From the NCBI RefSeq assembly GCF_018336975.1, contig NZ_CP025572.1, positions 151,495 to 215,494 of the forward strand: a stretch of 64,000 bases of DNA. Reading direction: 5' to 3'. The notes under the pieces are model-generated. The model worked only from the letters and a program-made list of their open reading frames with translations. It was not told the DNA's origin and did not search any database. The translations under genes were made by a program, and so were the position numbers. This document shows positions 35,194 through 44,218 of the stretch, one piece after another (positions within the stretch are counted from its first letter, which is position 1; each line of letters begins with the position of its first letter). Origin of the DNA: Marinomonas sp. CT5. GTDB taxonomy: Bacteria > Pseudomonadota > Gammaproteobacteria > Pseudomonadales > Marinomonadaceae.

Positions 35194-36186
35194 CTACTGT
35201 CCTTTTTTATTGTTATCGTCTGTACTTAACAATCCTTCATCACTCACATGTACTGCGACGGGATCTAAAATTTCACCAACAAAACCATTTGGTCCTTGAT
35301 CATGAAAACCTATGATCACGGGGCCTTTATCTGTTTGTAGGATTCGTGCTGCATATCGGTAACATGGATTATTGCCGTCTAGAAATTCACCGTCCGGAAG
35401 GTTCCATGGCCCTTCAGGGTTGTCCGAAACTAAGTAGTGATTGCCTGTGACAGGGCTGCCTGGATGAGCTTTTACGTAAGCCTCAGACCAATGGAAAGAC
35501 GATGTGCAGAATAAACAGTACCAACGACCAGCAAGTTCAAACACTTGTGGGACTTCTAATTGACCGAAGCCGCCAACAAAAACGGGCTTTTGAAGCTCCC
35601 AGTGATATAAATCGTCGGAGGTTGCAAAGCCAATGGCACCGCCAGCATTGGGCTCTTCAATACCAGGCGCACGAGCAGTAAAATACATTAACCAGCCTTT
35701 ACCATTCGGATTTTTCATCACCCAAGGATCACGCATGGCTCGATCATGCCAATGACCTACTTGATGTTGCTGCTCATAGTACTGGGCATTGTCTCCGACA
35801 AGGTCTAAGCACAAGCCACTTCCTACACGTTTCCAATTGTGTAGATCATCACTGACTGCATGACCTACACGCTGGTATAAGCTTTGCTCAGCTAAACAGG
35901 TACCAGTATAAAAGAGGTGGTACAAACCATTATCATCTTTCACCACACTACCTGTCCATGTTGTAGAATCGTCCCAAGCTGTTGAGGACGAAGGTTCGAA
36001 GCAGGTGCCTAAATGTTTCCAATGGATCAAATCTTTTGATGTTGCATGGGCCTGAGTGACATTTAAATGGCGCAGCTCTGGATCGACAAGCGACTTGTCT
36101 GCTTGTAAAAAATAGCCATGCCAAACATCACCTTCTTTGTGATACCAACTGTCCCATATCCATTTTCTTTCTAATGCTATTGTCAT
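35194..36186 (-). CDS. GH32/GH68-like (clan GH-J) glycosidase in a sugar ABC operon
   Basis: A 330-residue five-bladed beta-propeller glycosidase without a signal peptide. The nucleophile region reads KWIWDSWYHKEGDVWHGYFL in place of the usual WMNDPNG. The RDP transition-state motif is MRDPWVMKNPNGKGWLMYF, and a Glu candidate is in QLEVPQVFELAGRWY. Such enzymes act on beta-fructosides; GH43-like specificity cannot be excluded. ATG at 36186 follows GGAG by eight bases. Position between permease and ATPase genes implies that it acts in the cytoplasm on the imported sugar. Confidence 0.75.
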   Translation of the reverse strand: MTIALERKWIWDSWYHKEGDVWHGYFLQADKSLVDPELRHLNVTQAHATSKDLIHWKHLGTCFEPSSSTAWDDSTTWTGSVVKDDNGLYHLFYTGTCLAEQSLYQRVGHAVSDDLHNWKRVGSGLCLDLVGDNAQYYEQQHQVGHWHDRAMRDPWVMKNPNGKGWLMYFTARAPGIEEPNAGGAIGFATSDDLYHWELQKPVFVGGFGQLEVPQVFELAGRWYCLFCTSSFHWSEAYVKAHPGSPVTGNHYLVSDNPEGPWNLPDGEFLDGNNPCYRYAARILQTDKGPVIIGFHDQGPNGFVGEILDPVAVHVSDEGLLSTDDNNKKGQ

Positions 36187-36205
36187 TTTTAATACTCCAA
36201 AAAGT

Positions 36206-37087
36206 TTATCCTTTGACCCCAGTCGATGCGATGGAAGCGATAAATGCACGCTGTAAAGCGACGTAAAATGCTAATACAGGCACAGTGATGATGGTTAAAT
36301 AAGCCATGACTTCTCCCCATGCCGTGTTCAATTGAAAAAAGTACTGTAAACCAACTAATACTGGGCGATATTGTTCTTGCTGAGTCACCATGATTGGCCA
36401 CAAATACTGGTTATACATGGCTAAGAATTTTAGAATGGCAGCGGTCGCTATGATCGGACCGGATAAAGGCATCACGACTCTCCAGTACACTTGCCACCAA
36501 CTGCAACCTTCTATTCGTGATGCTTCAATAAGCTCTTTTGGCAAATCTTTGAAATACTGAGCGAATAAAAAAATGGTTAGTCCATCAGCGATGAATGGAA
36601 TGATCTGAACTTGATAGCTGTTTAACCAACCCCAACTAAAACCATCTAATCCAAGCCAAGGCAGCTTTGAAACCATCAACAACATTGGAATGGCAATGGT
36701 TTCAAAAGGCACAATTAGAGTCGCTAAAATAATTGAAAAGGCGATGTTTTTTCCTCGCCAGTTGAGAAATACAAAGGAAAACCCTGCCATCGAACAAACG
36801 AGCAGACTAAGTATGACAGTCGTGCCAGTGACAAACAGTGAATTCATCATAAATATGCCAATAGGAGCGCGTTCAAAGGCAGCTTTATAGTTATCAAAAC
36901 TAATGTCTCCAATAGGAAGGAACGCTCGTATAGAGGAGGTATCTGCTAACAACTGTTGATCAGGTTTTAGCGATGACATCATCATAAAAACAATCGGAAT
37001 GACAAAAATGAGTGCGATGAGAGTCAGTACCATATAACGCACGATTAACCGCAACGTCGGGTTGTCCATATCTAGTCGAAACATCAA
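36206..37087 (-). CDS. Sugar ABC transporter permease (MalG type)
   Basis: 293 residues with six membrane helices. The permease EAA loop reads ELIEASRIEGCSWWQVYWRVVMP, in which the family expects EAAxxDGA, and MMSSLKPDQQLLA follows the first helix. It would pair with the other permease to form the import channel. Its start overlaps the end of the MalF-type gene by four bases. Confidence 0.9.
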   Translation of the reverse strand: MMFRLDMDNPTLRLIVRYMVLTLIALIFVIPIVFMMMSSLKPDQQLLADTSSIRAFLPIGDISFDNYKAAFERAPIGIFMMNSLFVTGTTVILSLLVCSMAGFSFVFLNWRGKNIAFSIILATLIVPFETIAIPMLLMVSKLPWLGLDGFSWGWLNSYQVQIIPFIADGLTIFLFAQYFKDLPKELIEASRIEGCSWWQVYWRVVMPLSGPIIATAAILKFLAMYNQYLWPIMVTQQEQYRPVLVGLQYFFQLNTAWGEVMAYLTIITVPVLAFYVALQRAFIASIASTGVKG

Positions 37088-38163
37088 TTCTTCTCCCGCG
37101 TTAAATAACGTTGAAATAGTGAAATGCTTAAAACAATCAAGAACAGCACCACAGACATGGCCGAGCCACCAGAAATGTCTTGTTTGCCATAACCGCGTTC
37201 GACAGTTTGATAAACAATGGTTTGTGTACTGTCTAATGGTCCTCCGTTCGTCATTACATCAATCTGAGCAAACAATGAGAAAGCTTGCATAGTAATAACG
37301 ATTAATACCAATACGGCAGTGTTGCGTAACCCTGGCCATGTTATAAATCGAAAAGTCTGCCAAGATGAGGCCCCTTCAATTTTGGCTGCCTCGTATAGTG
37401 TTGGAGATATGGTTTGTAAGCCAGATAGCCAAATAATCATATGGAACCCTACTGCTTGCCAAATCGACATCGCCATGATGGAACCTAGTGCTGTATCTGG
37501 ATTTCCTAGCCAATCCACAGGTTCAAAATAGCCAAAAGTAATAGTGCTAAGCGCATTATTTAATAAGCCATTTTGTCCGTCATAAATGAAACGCCAGAGT
37601 AATGAAACGACAACAATCGATACGACCACAGGCATAAAATAAATGGATCTAAAAATATGAATGCCACGAAGTGGTTGGTTGATCAGTAGTGCCAAAACAA
37701 GCGCCAAAGCGCCCTGCAAAGGGGCAACAAATAGGACAAAAGTGAAAGTGTTAATGAGTGCTTTCAGAAACACTAAATCACTCGCCATGATGGCAACTTT
37801 TTTATCTCCCCAAGTAAACGAAAACCATTCTTTCATTCCCTGTACATTTGGGTAATCTGGGTTATTGCGGGTGAATTTTCTAAGTTTTGGATATTGAACT
37901 TCACCATTTTTATCTAATAATACTGAACCATTGGCATCTACCTTGGGACCCACGACCAAAACACCAAGATCTAGCATGTTGGCATAATTTTCAAAGCCAA
38001 CGTACTCAGCTTTGTTAGGAGACATCAATCGTTGATTTGTCATAGAAAAAACAATTGCTAAAATGAACGGAACAACAATAAAGAGCACCATTAAGCTAAA
38101 ACCAGGCGTGGCAAATATCCACCCGGCTTTGTTGTGCTGCGCTAATACGGAGTTTTTTTTCAT
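37084..38163 (-). CDS. Sugar ABC transporter permease (MalF type)
   Basis: About 359 residues from the ATG at 38163, with six to seven helices and a long extracytoplasmic loop (about 50-125; DANGSVLLDKNGEVQYPKLR) that is larger than in most CUT1 permeases. The EAA loop is TLYEAAKIEGASSWQTFRFI. A GTG three codons upstream is a weaker start. It follows the binding-protein gene after an intercistronic hairpin and overlaps the MalG-type gene. Confidence 0.9.
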   Translation of the reverse strand: MKKNSVLAQHNKAGWIFATPGFSLMVLFIVVPFILAIVFSMTNQRLMSPNKAEYVGFENYANMLDLGVLVVGPKVDANGSVLLDKNGEVQYPKLRKFTRNNPDYPNVQGMKEWFSFTWGDKKVAIMASDLVFLKALINTFTFVLFVAPLQGALALVLALLINQPLRGIHIFRSIYFMPVVVSIVVVSLLWRFIYDGQNGLLNNALSTITFGYFEPVDWLGNPDTALGSIMAMSIWQAVGFHMIIWLSGLQTISPTLYEAAKIEGASSWQTFRFITWPGLRNTAVLVLIVITMQAFSLFAQIDVMTNGGPLDSTQTIVYQTVERGYGKQDISGGSAMSVVLFLIVLSISLFQRYLTREKN

Positions 38164-38208
38164 AAGAATCACCAGAGCTATGAGCCAAAAGGGCTTAAGC
38201 TAAAATTA

Positions 38209-38235
38209 GTAGGCTAAAGAGTATCCTTAGCCTAC
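38209..38235 (-). terminator. Intercistronic hairpin after the binding-protein gene
   Basis: GTAGGCTAA (38209-38217) and TTAGCCTAC (38227-38235) form a 9-bp stem between the sugar-binding protein and permease genes. It probably lowers read-through, so that binding protein is made in excess. Confidence 0.55.
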
Positions 38236-38251
38236 ATTCGTCTAGACTGTT

Positions 38252-39529
38252 TTAATGGCTGTAATCACTATTTCTTTGAATGTCTGCATCTATTTCATCA
38301 ACAGCGCTATCAAGGGTGTCTTCTACGTCCGCGCCATCGGCGATATCTGCTAAGGCTTTTTCAAATACTTTTGCCTCTACGATATAGCCTGGAGTAACAG
38401 GCCGAACCATAGCTTGAGCTTTGGATAAGTCATAAAAAACGGCCATGGGTCCACCTTTTTTATAGTTCTTAGTCAATTCAGCAGCCGATTTTGTTGGTGG
38501 AATAACGCCGATACCGTCAGAAAACGCGGCTAAATACTTATCTTGGAGAGCAAACTCAATAAACTCTGAAGCACCCTGAGGGTGCGCAGAGGTGGAAGAA
38601 ACGCCCAATTGCCAACTTGCAGCGCCAATTTTTGAGCCGTGACCAAAGTCTGGAGCGGGCAATAACAAAACATCATCACCAAATTTATTGATAATATTTA
38701 ATGCAGCCCAATTACCATTCCACTGCATTGCATATTTACCTTCTATTAGTCCATTATCACGATCTGCTGGATCTTGAGAGTTTCCGGGAGAATAGCCTTT
38801 ACTAAATAGTTCCTGCCACCATTCCCCAAAAGCAATAGCGTCTTCACCATTTAGTTTTCCTTCGGCTGTTTTATAGTTTGAGCGGTCAATCAGATCGCCA
38901 CCAAAGCTTTGTAAGAAAGGACTAAAGGCATATGGGAACCACTCTCCTTTCCAAGCAAGGCCTAGATCCAATGGATAATCGTATTTGCCAGTTGCTTTTA
39001 ATTTTACCAAGACGTTATTGAATTCTTGTTGAGACCAAGGTGAATCAATGGTAGGTACTCTAATCTCGATATCATTTAAGATCGATCGACGAGTTATTAA
39101 CGCCACCGCCGCGTCCCACAACCCCACAGAATATAGTTTGTCGTTCCAGTAGCCTTTTACACCAGGTAAAAAATCGGCGATCTTGGTTTTATCGATTTTT
39201 AAAGGTTGTAAATACCCAGCCCAGGCCCAGTTCGGCATGACTGGGCCATCAACATCTAAAATATCAGGTAAGTTATTTGCTAATGCTGCGGCAATAACCG
39301 AGTCGTTATATGATCCCTGTGGAAAGGATTCCAGCACAACATTCCAATCGCTTTGGCTGTTATTAAAGTCATTAACAATCTGATTGATTATTCTTGCTTC
39401 AACAACATTTCCTGCGCCGTGATACCACATGGAAAGGTTTGTTGTTGCAACAGCGGAAGTCGAGACAAAGGTGCTCCCTAAAGCACTTGCAGATAACATG
39501 GTTAAAGCCAATTTTTTTGTTATTTTCAT
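38252..39529 (-). CDS. Sugar ABC transporter substrate-binding protein
   Basis: 425 residues with a signal peptide (about 1-28, MKITKKLALTMLSASALGS, ending AVA-TTNLS), so periplasmic. The mature part has the CUT1 binding-protein layout: NLSMWYHGAGNVVEARIIN, DVDGPVMPNWAWAGYLQPL, and ALQDKYLAAFSDGIGVIPP near the end. The sugar is unknown; the operon's GH32-like enzyme suggests fructosides. It is the first gene of the operon, and a LacI-type operator lies 32 bases upstream. Confidence 0.9.
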   Translation of the reverse strand: MKITKKLALTMLSASALGSTFVSTSAVATTNLSMWYHGAGNVVEARIINQIVNDFNNSQSDWNVVLESFPQGSYNDSVIAAALANNLPDILDVDGPVMPNWAWAGYLQPLKIDKTKIADFLPGVKGYWNDKLYSVGLWDAAVALITRRSILNDIEIRVPTIDSPWSQQEFNNVLVKLKATGKYDYPLDLGLAWKGEWFPYAFSPFLQSFGGDLIDRSNYKTAEGKLNGEDAIAFGEWWQELFSKGYSPGNSQDPADRDNGLIEGKYAMQWNGNWAALNIINKFGDDVLLLPAPDFGHGSKIGAASWQLGVSSTSAHPQGASEFIEFALQDKYLAAFSDGIGVIPPTKSAAELTKNYKKGGPMAVFYDLSKAQAMVRPVTPGYIVEAKVFEKALADIADGADVEDTLDSAVDEIDADIQRNSDYSH

Positions 39530-39560
39530 GTTTTTCTCCCATTTATATGAGCTGTCTTTT

Positions 39561-39580
39561 AAATGACACCGATGTCATTT
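39561..39580. promoter_or_regulatory. LacI-type operator upstream of the sugar ABC operon
   Basis: AAATGACACCGATGTCATTT is a palindrome of two perfect 8-base arms around CCGA. The core ATGACACCGATGTCAT is the exact reverse complement of the site at 40706-40721 upstream of the LacI-family gene. Confidence 0.8.
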
Positions 39581-39592
39581 TTTTGTTAAAAG

Positions 39593-39618
39593 AAACGCAT
39601 CCTAGCTAAGATGCGTTT
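39593..39618 (-). terminator. Terminator of the LacI-family gene
   Basis: AAACGCATC and GATGCGTTT pair in a 9-bp stem, followed on the minus strand by a T-rich stretch. Confidence 0.6.
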
Positions 39619-39638
39619 CTCGGTAAAATGGTTGGTGA

Positions 39639-40688
39639 TTAAATCTTAAGTATTGACTGCCGCCAAATTACAGGGCTATCAATGATGGTAATTTCTGAGT
39701 CTGCTTCTTTTTGGCCTTTGCCATCAATTAACTTGAGTAGTTGCCGTGCTGCTTCTTGTCCAATTTCTTGGTAAGGCAAATGTACTGTGGTTAAAGCAGG
39801 ATACAGACCTTCGGTAATGGCAAGGTAGTTATCATAACCAGCAATGGACACTTGTTCAGGTATACGGATACCTTTGACTCTTAAAATGCCATACAACTTG
39901 AGTGCCATTTTGTCGTTACCACAGCAAATAGCGGTAGGCGGTGATACAAGTGAAAATAAGTGATCAATCGCGTCGATGATCAATTTTTCGTTGTCTAGGA
40001 GATCCAATTTATCAGCGCATAGAACTAATTCTGGGTCGTACGCAATACCGCTTTCCTGTAAGGATTGTTGGTATCCCTCAAGGCGCTGATGTGTTGCGAT
40101 CATAGAAGGGTCTAAGGTCAAGTAGGCAATTCTGGAGTGCCCTTCTTTTATGATCTTATCCACTAAAGATTTTTGACCCATTTGGTCATTTGGAACCACA
40201 GATGTTGTGCGATTAGTATCAAAACAGTTTGCTAGTACAGTGTGGATACTTTTACTGGCGATAGGTAAATCTATTTGTTTATGATAATTCGCCACATAAA
40301 TAAGCCCTTCAACACGATGCTCTTGAAATGTCCGAATTAAATGAGACACTGACGCTGCAGAATCTCCCGTATCGGCTATTAATAAAGTTTTACCAGAGGC
40401 TTGCATTACTTTTTGAATACCCTGAACAATAAATAAATCAGGCAAACCAGTGGGCGCATTAGATGTGTCAGAAAAATGAGAAATAGCGCCTGTGACCAAT
40501 CCGATAAGCCCTGATTTATTTGATCGCATAGACCTCGCCGCAGTACTTGGAACATAGCCAAGAGCGGCAATGGCAGCTTCTACCTTTTTACGGGTCTTTT
40601 CTCCGACAGGAACATCATTATTTAACACTCGAGAAACTGTCTTTGGAGAGACTCCAGCGGCTTTTGCAACATCGTAAATGGTCGCCAT
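39639..40688 (-). CDS. LacI family transcriptional regulator
   Basis: 349 residues. The N-terminal LacI helix-turn-helix and hinge are TIYDVAKAAGVSPKTVSRVL (3-22) and ALGYVPSTAARSM. A periplasmic-binding-protein-like effector domain follows (IAGYDNYLAITEGLYPALTT). An identical palindrome lies before this gene and before the ABC operon downstream, so it probably represses both itself and sugar uptake until the sugar or its product binds. Confidence 0.92.
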   Translation of the reverse strand: MATIYDVAKAAGVSPKTVSRVLNNDVPVGEKTRKKVEAAIAALGYVPSTAARSMRSNKSGLIGLVTGAISHFSDTSNAPTGLPDLFIVQGIQKVMQASGKTLLIADTGDSAASVSHLIRTFQEHRVEGLIYVANYHKQIDLPIASKSIHTVLANCFDTNRTTSVVPNDQMGQKSLVDKIIKEGHSRIAYLTLDPSMIATHQRLEGYQQSLQESGIAYDPELVLCADKLDLLDNEKLIIDAIDHLFSLVSPPTAICCGNDKMALKLYGILRVKGIRIPEQVSIAGYDNYLAITEGLYPALTTVHLPYQEIGQEAARQLLKLIDGKGQKEADSEITIIDSPVIWRQSILKI

Positions 40689-40705
40689 TTTATTCTTTTC
40701 TCATT

Positions 40706-40721
40706 ATGACATCGGTGTCAT
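40706..40721. promoter_or_regulatory. LacI-type operator upstream of the regulator gene
   Basis: ATGACATCGGTGTCAT, 18 bases before the regulator start, is the same site as at 39561-39580 read on the other strand. Confidence 0.8.
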
Positions 40722-40792
40722 TTTTATTTAAAAATAAATGGCTGTCAACCTAATAGATTATAAAAAGATCAATTTTCAAGAGCGATCTGAAT

Positions 40793-40829
40793 AAAAAGAG
40801 TGCTTATTTTTACATTAAGCGCTCTTTTT
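40793..40829. terminator. Terminator after the alcohol dehydrogenase gene
   Basis: AAAAAGAGTGCTTA pairs with TAAGCGCTCTTTTT (one U-G pair). Read on the minus strand the 3' arm ends in a T-run. Confidence 0.75.
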
Positions 40830-40847
40830 TATAGTAAGTAACAGATC

Positions 40848-41888
40848 TTAGAAACTCGTGACGACAGTCACCCCCGGTGGGTTTGCTTTGTCCATGTTGG
40901 TTAGTGCGGCAATAGACTCTTCTAAGCTAATGGTTCGCCCCAGCAATTTTTCCAGACTAAGTTTGCCAGACTTGATCATGGCGAGCATGGCGTCATAACG
41001 AAACGCCTGCATACCGTGGCTGCCTATGATTTCTAATTCATGCGCAATGACCAAATTCATTGGAATTGGTGGTGTGGCTTGTTCCGCTAACAGCAAGCCT
41101 ACTTGAACGTGTTTTCCTAGTTTTTTTAAGCTCTTAATGGAGTTGATGCAGGTGGTAGGATGGCCCAGTGCATCGAGAGAAACATGAGCGCCACCGTGGG
41201 AGATTTCTTTAATGGCTTCGGCAACATCGGCCACCTTGGTGGCGTTAATGGTTGCGTAAGCGCCTAAGGCTTTTGCTAGCGCGAGCTTGTCGTCTGTCAC
41301 ATCGATAGCAATGACATTTGCGCCAATACTGTTGGCGATCATGATCGCTGATAAGCCAACACCGCCACAGCCATGTACGGCTACCCACTGACCCGCGCTG
41401 ACTTTTCCTTGATCAACGACTGCTCTAAATGAGGTGACAAAGCGACAACCAAGGCTGGCGGCCGTGGTGAAATCGATGTTTTCTGGTAAGGCAACCAAGT
41501 TCACATCCGCGTGATGGATAGAAACATATTCGGCAAAAGACCCCCAATGGGTGAAGCCCGGTTGAGTTTGATTGCCGCAGACTTGATGATTCCCTCCGTG
41601 ACATTCAGGGCAAGAACCGCAACCGCTCACAAAGGGGACGGTGACTCTATCGCCTACTTTGAAACCTCGTACGTCTTTGCCAACCGCTGCAATTACACCG
41701 GCAAACTCATGACCCGGAACGTGAGGTAAGACAATGTCTGGGTCGTGCCCCATCCAGCCATGCCAATCGCTCCGGCAAACGCCAGTAGCTTCTACTTTGA
41801 TGACCACACCATGATTCTCTGGCGTTGGATCGTCGACATTCATAATTTTGGGTGTGGCTGAAAAACTCTCGTAGACAACGGCTTTCAT
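40848..41888 (-). CDS. Zinc-dependent alcohol dehydrogenase
   Basis: A 346-residue MDR-family enzyme. Catalytic zinc ligands lie in [10 protein letters not shown] and GHEFAGVI, and structural-zinc cysteines in [18 protein letters not shown]. The NAD-binding motif is [21 protein letters not shown] lies six bases before the ATG at 41888. It oxidises or reduces an alcohol/aldehyde; the substrate is not evident. It is divergent from an Lrp-family regulator, which may control it. Confidence 0.88.
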   Translation of the reverse strand: MKAVVYESFSATPKIMNVDDPTPENHGVVIKVEATGVCRSDWHGWMGHDPDIVLPHVPGHEFAGVIAAVGKDVRGFKVGDRVTVPFVSGCGSCPECHGGNHQVCGNQTQPGFTHWGSFAEYVSIHHADVNLVALPENIDFTTAASLGCRFVTSFRAVVDQGKVSAGQWVAVHGCGGVGLSAIMIANSIGANVIAIDVTDDKLALAKALGAYATINATKVADVAEAIKEISHGGAHVSLDALGHPTTCINSIKSLKKLGKHVQVGLLLAEQATPPIPMNLVIAHELEIIGSHGMQAFRYDAMLAMIKSGKLSLEKLLGRTISLEESIAALTNMDKANPPGVTVVTSF

Positions 41889-42024
41889 GGTGGACTCCTC
41901 AGTCAGTGCATTCATCTAATAGGCTAATGAAAACACGAGAAATTACCTTGCTCTTTTACTTGAATATATGGGGCTTAGAGAAATACTATTTCATATATTG
42001 CTATTATTAGAGGGGAATCTTTCC

Positions 42025-42486
42025 ATGGTTGCATTAGATAAGGTAGACACTGATATTGTTCGGCGTATGCAGCAAGATGGCAAATTAACCAATGCTAAAT
42101 TAGCCAGCGAGCTTTCGTTGAGTGAAACGCCCTGTTGGCGTCGACTAAAACGTTTAGAAGAAGAAGGTATTATTACCGATTATCAGGCGAATTTAGACCG
42201 ACGAAAATTAGGTTTTGGTGTGATGGCATTTGTACAGCTCACTTGCAATCAGCATGATGCTGATACAACCCAAACTTTTGAGCAAATGATCCAAGGGTGT
42301 GACAACGTTTTGTCGTGTCATAACACGACTGGAGAGGCTGATTTTCTGTTACAAGTGGTGGCTAAAGATTTGGATGATTACAGCCGTTTTGTGGATAAAG
42401 TTCTCAGAAAATTGCCCGGTGTATCGGCCATTGCGTCGAATATTTCGTTGCGAGAATTAAAGTCCTCTACTCGTTTGCCAATATAA
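42025..42486 (+). CDS. Lrp/AsnC family transcriptional regulator
   Basis: 153 residues. The helix-turn-helix is LASELSLSETPCWRRLKRLE (about 27-46), followed by a RAM effector domain with CHNTTGEADFLLQVVAKDLD. The ATG at 42025 gives the family start MVALDKVDTDIVRRMQQDG and follows AGGGGA; an ATG 57 bases earlier has no ribosome site. It is divergent from the alcohol dehydrogenase gene, 136 bases away. Confidence 0.88.
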   Translation: MVALDKVDTDIVRRMQQDGKLTNAKLASELSLSETPCWRRLKRLEEEGIITDYQANLDRRKLGFGVMAFVQLTCNQHDADTTQTFEQMIQGCDNVLSCHNTTGEADFLLQVVAKDLDDYSRFVDKVLRKLPGVSAIASNISLRELKSSTRLPI

Positions 42487-42627
42487 ATTTGTTGTAACAG
42501 CAAGATGTTAGAGTGTTATGTAATGATGATGGGTTAGACAGTTACAAAATAAAATTTACATCTACATGGAGGTCAGGTTTGATGATGAGGATAAATCGGT
42601 AATATAGCTTCAGAAAGGAGAGTTAAA

Positions 42628-43917
42628 TTGGTAAGCCACTACGACCATTTGATCCATATACAGGATCATTCAGACGTCGATTTATATGAACTTATTCCTG
42701 ATGTTGTATGGATTTTTGATCTTGATAAGCATGGATGGTGGTGGGGTAATTCTGCGGCGCTTAAATTTTGGGGGTTAAATACTCTTGAAGAGTTAATAAA
42801 TAAAGATTTATCAGGTGACACCCAAGGTGCAAAGGACCGCACTGCACAAACATTCGAACTGGCTGCAACGTCTGGTTTAACGATTGATCCGTGGACAACT
42901 TATCCAAATGGCAAACCGAAAACGCTTTATATGCGTCATCGTGCTGTTCTTGTTGGGCCGGATAAACATCGCGCCATCATTGCTTTTATTAATGAAGAAG
43001 TGAATATGGGGGATATTCCAGAAAATTTGCTGCTGGTTGAAGCCATGCGTTATACCAGTGTATTAGTAACCAGTTTTAACTTTGCGGGGGATCCTATTGT
43101 CGAGAATCCTGCTGCCACGGAAGCTTATAAACACCTATCAAGGCAAAACTTTCCGGAGGGGAATTCCTTCTTTACCTCGCGTTTCTCCAACTTAGAAGAA
43201 GGCCAGAAGGTCTTAGCTCAGGCGATAGAAGAAAAAGGCGGACAATGGACGTGTGATGTCAATACCTCAGTAGGTTGCCGTAAGCACAGTTTAGATATTC
43301 GTATGACGCGCCACCCTTTAACGGGAGAATTCCTATTATTGATGTCTGAGTATGATGTTTCTGCTTTGCATTCGGCTTTAGAAGCAGAGAAAACCGCCCA
43401 GGATAAATTACGCCAGCTGGCACATTATGATGCTGTAACAGGCATTCCATCATTACATTATTTGTTAGAGAAAGAAGAAGAGTTGATTGCTAAAGCGAAA
43501 CTGCAAAAGCAGTTATTGTCTATCTTATATTTGGATTTAGATGGCTTTAAACAGGTAAATGACAATTATGGTCATGAAGCAGGTAATCAAGTTTTGACCA
43601 GCATTGCTGAAAGGCTGAATGCAAAAGTGAAAGACGTGGGGCAAATAGTCAGGGTAGGTGGTGATGAATTTGTTATTTGGATTGATCGTATGAATAATCG
43701 GGATGAAGTACTGACATTAGCTAATGATATTCTAAATGTGGTTCTCGAACCGGTTAAGATTGATGATACCAATAAAACGGTTCAAGTTAGCACTAGCCTT
43801 GGAGTTGCATATTACCCTGATCATGGCGGAGATATGAAATCACTGATACAAACCGCTGATAGCACAATGTATCAGGTAAAAAAACAGGGAAAATCCGATT
43901 TGAAAGTAGCTGTTTAG
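42628..43917 (+). CDS. PAS-GGDEF diguanylate cyclase
   Basis: 429 residues starting at a TTG, which is supported by AAAGGAG seven bases upstream. An N-terminal PAS-like domain (ELIPDVVWIFDLDKHGWWWG) is followed by a second PAS-like segment (about 140-260). The GGDEF domain has DAVTGIPSLHYLLEKE, LDLDGFKQVNDNYGHEAG and an intact VRVGGDEFVIW. No membrane helices are visible, so it is a soluble c-di-GMP synthase with an unidentified small-molecule input. No RxxD I-site is seen. Confidence 0.85.
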   Translation: MVSHYDHLIHIQDHSDVDLYELIPDVVWIFDLDKHGWWWGNSAALKFWGLNTLEELINKDLSGDTQGAKDRTAQTFELAATSGLTIDPWTTYPNGKPKTLYMRHRAVLVGPDKHRAIIAFINEEVNMGDIPENLLLVEAMRYTSVLVTSFNFAGDPIVENPAATEAYKHLSRQNFPEGNSFFTSRFSNLEEGQKVLAQAIEEKGGQWTCDVNTSVGCRKHSLDIRMTRHPLTGEFLLLMSEYDVSALHSALEAEKTAQDKLRQLAHYDAVTGIPSLHYLLEKEEELIAKAKLQKQLLSILYLDLDGFKQVNDNYGHEAGNQVLTSIAERLNAKVKDVGQIVRVGGDEFVIWIDRMNNRDEVLTLANDILNVVLEPVKIDDTNKTVQVSTSLGVAYYPDHGGDMKSLIQTADSTMYQVKKQGKSDLKVAV

Positions 43918-44035
43918 CTTTGGTCAGTTGATTAAATTATTGATGTTTCAATATTGTTTTCTTAAAAACAGAAACAGCTGGTCTATTTGTTTTTTAGGGT
44001 TGTTTGAGTAAGATTTAAGTGGTAAAAATAGTTCT

Positions 44036-44107
44036 ATGATTTATCCATCAAGTTTCTATCAAATCAGTACCTCTACCACCGCGACCACAAGGTTGTTCGG
44101 GGGGTAG
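44036..44107 (+). CDS. Threonine-rich leader peptide of the short ThrRS gene
   Basis: A 23-codon ORF, ATG at 44036 to TAG at 44105, ending ISTSTTATTRLFGG. Five of the seven codons 12-18 are Thr (ACC, ACC, ACC, ACC, ACA), interrupted by Ser and Ala, resembling the Thr/Ile-rich ThrL leader of E. coli. A strong intrinsic terminator starts 13 bases after its stop and the next gene is a threonyl-tRNA synthetase. The weak point is the ribosome-binding site: only AGTGG, well upstream, is visible. The clustering of Thr codons is what makes it credible. Confidence 0.75.
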   Translation: MIYPSSFYQISTSTTATTRLFGG

Positions 44108-44119
44108 TTGCTGCTTGAT

Positions 44120-44157
44120 AAAAAAGCCCTCTGAGCGAATCGCCAGAGGGCTTTTTT
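44120..44157 (+). terminator. Attenuator terminator upstream of the short ThrRS gene
   Basis: AAAAAAGCCCTCTG (44120-44133) pairs with CAGAGGGCTTTTTT (44144-44157). The stem continues as GCG/CGC after a bulged A, leaving a three-base loop. Before it, GGGGGGTAG (44099-44107) can pair either with the Thr-codon strand CTACC (44073-44077) or with CCCTC (44127-44131) of the terminator. This is the mutually exclusive pairing expected of a ribosome-stalling attenuator. Confidence 0.8.
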
Positions 44158-44190
44158 ATGTCTACTTCTTGTTGTTCGCTCAGAGTTTTT
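44129..44190 (+). terminator. Second, overlapping hairpin with U-tract in the ThrRS leader
   Basis: CTCTGAGCGAA (44129-44139) is perfectly complementary over 11 bases to TTCGCTCAGAG (44175-44185), which is followed by TTTTT. It shares the 5' arm of the attenuator terminator, so the two hairpins exclude each other. It may be a back-up terminator blocked by the same antiterminator pairing. Confidence 0.55.
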
Positions 44191-44218
44191 CACTAGCAAT
44201 CTTTCATAGGAGAAAGGT

